Shown here in pieces: positions 60,797 to 64,000 of a DNA stretch of 64,000 nucleotides (position 1 is the first letter of the stretch; every line of letters begins with the position of its first letter). Position numbers and translations under genes: made by a program. The stretch comes from Xanthomonas sp. DAR 35659 (GTDB lineage: Bacteria; Pseudomonadota; Gammaproteobacteria; Xanthomonadales; Xanthomonadaceae): the NCBI RefSeq assembly GCF_041242975.1, contig NZ_CP162488.1:5136001-5200000 (forward strand), written 5' to 3'. Under the pieces are notes generated by a model. That model saw nothing but the letters and a program-made list of their open reading frames with translations. It searched no databases and was not told the DNA's origin.

Positions 60797-61803
60797 GCCG
60801 GCCGCACCCGCAGTTCCCGTCCCACGACCAGCGGCATCCGCAGCTGCAGGTGGACTACGTCGCCGAGACCGATCCGGGCGACCTACTGCGCGACGAGCGG
60901 GTGCTGGCGGTGTTCGGGTTCGGCAACGACGCGCCGCGCCACGACGATCCGCGCTACCTGCGCGTGCCGCTGCAACCGCACGGCCCGCGCGTGCTCGAGA
61001 TCTGGCGCACCGACGCGGCGGTGCGCAGCGGCCGCGACGGCGACATCGCCTGGGCCAGCGACGGCCGCCTGCAGTTCGGCGTGATCGAGATCGACGAACA
61101 GGCGCTGGACATCGAGGAAGCCTCGGCGCTGGCCTATGCGCAGATCACCGCCTTCGTCGCCGGCAGCGCCACGCCGCGCCTGCTGCGCATCTGGAACTAC
61201 CTGGACGCGATCACCCTGGGCAGCGGCGACCGCGAACGCTACCGCCAGTTCTGCGTCGGCCGCGCGCGCGGGCTGGGCGATTTCGACACCAGCCAGCTCC
61301 CGGCCGCCACCGCGGTGGGCCGCTGCGACGACGCGCGGGTGATCCAGATCTACTGGCTGGCCGCCGCGCAGGCCGGCACCCCGCTGGAGAACCCGCGCCA
61401 GGTCAGCGCCTACCGCTACCCGCGCCAGTACGGCCCGCAGTCGCCGAGCTTCGCCCGCGCCATGCTGCCGCCGGCCGGCAGCGACATGCCGCTGCTGCTG
61501 TCCGGCACCGCCAGCGTGGTCGGCCACGCCTCCATGCACAGCGGCCAGTTGCTGGCGCAACTGGAGGAAACCTTCGCCAACTTCGACGCGCTGCTGGCCG
61601 CCGCCCGCGCGCATGCGCCGGACCTGCCGACGCAGTTCGGCGACGGCACCCGGCTGAAGGTCTACGTGCGCGAGGCGGCCGACCTGCCGCTGGTCGCCGC
61701 CGCGCTCGATGCCCGCTTCGGCGACCGCGTGCCGCGCCTGCTGCTGCACGCGGTGATCTGCCGCGACGAACTGGCGGTGGAGATCGACGGCGTGCACGGC
61801 TGA
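60793..61803 (+). CDS. xanB2: XanB2 chorismatase
   Basis: 336-residue enzyme that in X. campestris converts chorismate to 3- and 4-hydroxybenzoate, giving the xanthomonadin starter and a ubiquinone precursor. The protein shows the YjgF-like chorismatase fold with FVAGSATPRLLRIWNYLDAI, GVIEIDEQALDIEEAS, and the C-terminal FSASVVG-like segment LSGTASVVGHASMHSG followed by LHAVICRDELAVEIDGV. It overlaps the halogenase stop by four bases. Confidence 0.93.
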   Translation: MSRPHPQFPSHDQRHPQLQVDYVAETDPGDLLRDERVLAVFGFGNDAPRHDDPRYLRVPLQPHGPRVLEIWRTDAAVRSGRDGDIAWASDGRLQFGVIEIDEQALDIEEASALAYAQITAFVAGSATPRLLRIWNYLDAITLGSGDRERYRQFCVGRARGLGDFDTSQLPAATAVGRCDDARVIQIYWLAAAQAGTPLENPRQVSAYRYPRQYGPQSPSFARAMLPPAGSDMPLLLSGTASVVGHASMHSGQLLAQLEETFANFDALLAAARAHAPDLPTQFGDGTRLKVYVREAADLPLVAAALDARFGDRVPRLLLHAVICRDELAVEIDGVHG

Positions 61804-61913
61804 ACCGGCGCTAGCGCGGTGGCGGGCCGCCACCCGCCGCGCCATCGACGCGACACAATCGCCGCCCGCGTCCGTGCTAGCGTGCGCCCACCACCGCGCT
61901 CGTGGAGACACCC

Positions 61914-62258
61914 ATGCTGTTCCTGGCGTTCCTGCTGGCCGCGTCGGCGTCGGCCCAGCCGCAACGGATGATCGGCGAGGCGTTCGAGGACCTGGCCCAG
62001 CGCACCGATGCATTGTGCCCGGCACGCGGCGTCCGCGCGATCTCGCCCGCCGACCTCGACTATGCGCAGGAGCGCTTCGAGGAGGCGCTATCGACGCAGC
62101 AACGCGCGCGCCTGGACGCGGCCAACAGCGCCGACACGCGCTGCGCGAACGAGAACGGCGTGACCTGCCCGGCCACCGCGACGCTGGAGGCCATGCGCAA
62201 GGCGCAGCTGACCTCGCGCTTCGCCGATTACCTCTGCGCGCACCCGGATCCCAAGTAG
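61914..62258 (+). CDS. Small exported hypothetical protein
   Basis: 114-residue protein with a signal peptide (MLFLAFLLAASASA) and a mature part with four cysteines (ALCPARG, DTRCANENGVTCPAT, YLCAHPDP) that could form two disulfides in the periplasm. The ATG at 61914 has GGAG 6 bases upstream. No family recognised. It sits between xanB2 and a kinase-like gene. Confidence 0.7.
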   Translation: MLFLAFLLAASASAQPQRMIGEAFEDLAQRTDALCPARGVRAISPADLDYAQERFEEALSTQQRARLDAANSADTRCANENGVTCPATATLEAMRKAQLTSRFADYLCAHPDPK

Positions 62259-62291
62259 CGGCGCGGCCGCCGCGGGATCCGCGCCGAGTCC

Positions 62292-62843
62292 ATGCGCCAA
62301 CCGTCCATGTCCGACATTCGCCGCAAGATCGTGATCGTTTCCGGCGCGCCTGGCGTGGGGAAGACCACGTTGGCGATACCGCTCGCCAAACGGCTCGGCT
62401 TTCCGCTGTTCTGCAAGGATGTCATCAAGGAAACGCTCACCGACCGCCTCGGCGATCGCTGCGGCGATCTGGACGCCTCGCGCCGCATTGGCGGCGCGGC
62501 GATGGAAGTCCTCTGGTCGCTGGCGCGGCATACGCCGCACGCGGTGCTGGAGGCCAATTTCCGGCCGCGCAGCGCCTACGAACGCGACAAACTGGCCGGC
62601 TTGGAGGCGGTCATCGTCGAGGTCCACTGCGACTGCGGTCGCGAGGAAACCACCCGACGTTTTCGGGATCGCGCAGCGGTAAGCGCACATCACCCCGCGC
62701 ATCCCTTGAAAGAACTGCCGCCGGACATGCTTGCCGAATACGACGGTCCCGTGGGGCTCGGGTCGGTCGTCGCGGTGGATACGCGCGTGCCGGTGGACGT
62801 GGAGCGCCTCGTGGCGGAAGTGTCGAGACGCTTGTCGGAGTAG
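62292..62843 (+). CDS. P-loop kinase-like AAA protein
   Basis: 183-residue cytoplasmic protein with Walker A VSGAPGVGKTTLA, followed by FCKDVIKETLTDRLG and a conserved arginine-containing segment EANFRPRSAYERDKL, as in small AAA_33-type kinases. Substrate unknown. The start at 62292 or the internal ATG at 62307 are both possible. It reads toward the AMP-ligase gene on the other strand. Confidence 0.75.
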   Translation: MRQPSMSDIRRKIVIVSGAPGVGKTTLAIPLAKRLGFPLFCKDVIKETLTDRLGDRCGDLDASRRIGGAAMEVLWSLARHTPHAVLEANFRPRSAYERDKLAGLEAVIVEVHCDCGREETTRRFRDRAAVSAHHPAHPLKELPPDMLAEYDGPVGLGSVVAVDTRVPVDVERLVAEVSRRLSE

Positions 62844-62889
62844 GGCCCACCTTCGCTTCCGGACTTGCACGACGCCGGAACACGCAGGC

Positions 62890-64000
62890 TCAAGGGCCCG
62901 CCAACAACGCCAGCAACCGATCGCGCGGCAGCTTGCCGGTCTCGTTGCGCGGCAGCGCGTCGAGCTTGCGCAGCCGGCGCGGCAGGAACACCGGATCCAG
63001 TTCGCGGCGCAGCGCGGCCAGGATCGCGGCATCGTCCAGGCCCGGCGCCACCACCACCGCGGCGATGCGACCCACCGCCTGGCCCGGCTCCGGGTCCAGT
63101 TGCAGGATCGCGCCATCGACCACGCCCGGCAGCGCCAGCAGGCGCCGGGTCAGGTCGGCCAGCGAAGCGCGCTTGCCGGCGATTTCCAGCAGATCGGCCT
63201 GGCGCCCGCGTACCTGGAAGCGGCCGTCGGCGTCCACTTCCATCAGGTCGGCCAGCAGCACCGGCTGCGCCAGGTGCGGCGCATGCACCAGGGTGCCGTC
63301 CGGCTGCGGCGCCACGCGCACGCCGGGCAACGGCGTCCACGGCAGCTCGCAGGCGGTGCGACGGCTGGCGAATACGCAGGTTTCGGTGGAGCCGAACATC
63401 TCGCGCACCTGCCCGCCGAAGCGCTCCTCGGCCGCCGCGGCCAGCTCCTGCGCCAGCGGCGCGGTGGCCGAGACGATCCCGGCCAGCGGCGGCAGGGCGA
63501 CGCCGGATTCGACCAGCGCGCGCAGGTGTACCGGCGTGGTCACCAGCAGTCGCGGCGCCGGCACCTGCGCCAGCGCGCGCGCCACGTCCTCCGGGAAGAA
63601 CGGCCGCCCGGCATGCACCGCCAGCGGCGTGACCAGCGGCAGCAGCACCGACAGCTCCATGCCGTACATGTGCTGTGGCGGCACCGTCGCCACCACCTGC
63701 GGCACGGCCTCGGCCGGCCACAGCCCGGCCAGCGCCAGCAGGTCCTGGCGGGTGCTGGTCAGGAAGCTGCCCCAGGTCTTGGGATTGGGCTTGGGCGCGC
63801 CGGTGCTGCCGGAGGTGAAGCCGATCGCGACCAGCGCATCGGCCGCCAGCTGCGGCATGTCGCCATCCAGGCTCGGCAGCGGCTCGGGCAACCGCCAGTA
63901 ATGCGGCGGCGGCTCGGCCAGCGCCTGGTCGCCCAGGCAGTAGCTGTCGGCATGGCTGCGCTGCACCTCGGCGACCACCGCCGGCGCGCGCGAGGACGGC
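62890..64000 (-). CDS. AMP-forming aryl/acyl ligase of the xanthomonadin cluster, partial
   Basis: C-terminal about 370 residues of an adenylate-forming enzyme; the frame stays open to the window edge, so the N-terminus lies outside. Motifs include IGFTSGSTGAPKPNPK, MFGSTETC, DLLEIAGKRASL and the C-terminal RNETGKLPRD lysine region. By position and the known pathway it is the ligase that activates 3-hydroxybenzoate and loads the ACP (XanA2-type). The apparent GTG at 63978 is not a real start. Confidence 0.88.
   Translation of the reverse strand, partial: PSSRAPAVVAEVQRSHADSYCLGDQALAEPPPHYWRLPEPLPSLDGDMPQLAADALVAIGFTSGSTGAPKPNPKTWGSFLTSTRQDLLALAGLWPAEAVPQVVATVPPQHMYGMELSVLLPLVTPLAVHAGRPFFPEDVARALAQVPAPRLLVTTPVHLRALVESGVALPPLAGIVSATAPLAQELAAAAEERFGGQVREMFGSTETCVFASRRTACELPWTPLPGVRVAPQPDGTLVHAPHLAQPVLLADLMEVDADGRFQVRGRQADLLEIAGKRASLADLTRRLLALPGVVDGAILQLDPEPGQAVGRIAAVVVAPGLDDAAILAALRRELDPVFLPRRLRKLDALPRNETGKLPRDRLLALLAGP

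Overview
This is high-GC DNA from a yellow-pigmented Xanthomonas or close relative. The evidence is a xanthomonadin/aryl-polyene cluster with a XanB2-type chorismatase, an ohrR-ohr pair in Xanthomonas order, and SMAG-like REP palindromes of the type known in Stenotrophomonas and Xanthomonas. A species cannot be fixed from the sequence alone.

Left third (1-32 kb): mostly chromosomal housekeeping and stress genes, with many repeats between them. In order: the end of an IS110-family element cut by the window edge; a hairpin-rich repeat cassette; ohrR-ohr; zapE; an alpha/beta hydrolase; an EamA transporter; a Zur-box-controlled COG0523 GTPase and MerC-like pair; a secreted nuclease-type protein; a membrane cytochrome c5; a TetR regulator divergent from a leucine/isovalerate gene set (liuA, liuB, liuD) that is interrupted by two inverted repeat cassettes; a complete IS110-family element inserted in a REP; DUF6065; a broken small gene; a cold-shock/excalibur protein; ChrA; a Tat-exported GH115 alpha-glucuronidase; a VOC protein; small hypotheticals; a Pat-type acyl-CoA-synthetase/GNAT protein; and a Kef-type antiporter. 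I found 18 REP sites, nearly all as inverted pairs, and all left of position 32,000.

Middle (32-46.6 kb): zwf with an unusual histone-H1-like tail, translationally coupled to a GH15 hydrolase; a response regulator and histidine kinase gene that converge and overlap; a trimeric autotransporter adhesin; a secreted subtilisin; and a very long membrane-anchored ankyrin protein coupled to a YcgL gene.

Right third (46.7-64 kb): the xanthomonadin cluster. XanB2 makes 3-hydroxybenzoate from chorismate, and the AMP-ligase at the right edge is expected to load it onto the ACP. The ketosynthase, chain-length-factor-like partner, FabG reductase and two hot-dog proteins would extend the polyene. Two flavoenzymes carry the WxWxIP signature of FADH2 halogenases, which fits the known bromination of xanthomonadins. 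A glycosyltransferase, two acyltransferases, an MMPL exporter and a LolA-like carrier would attach and move the product to the outer membrane.

The most striking signal is in the IS110 element. The untranslated leader upstream of its transposase folds into two stem-loops. Their loops contain short guides matching, respectively, both halves of the REP target and both ends of the element around a shared CT core. This is the layout of an IS621-type bridge RNA, and it can be read directly from the sequence together with a promoter that forms only at the circular junction.
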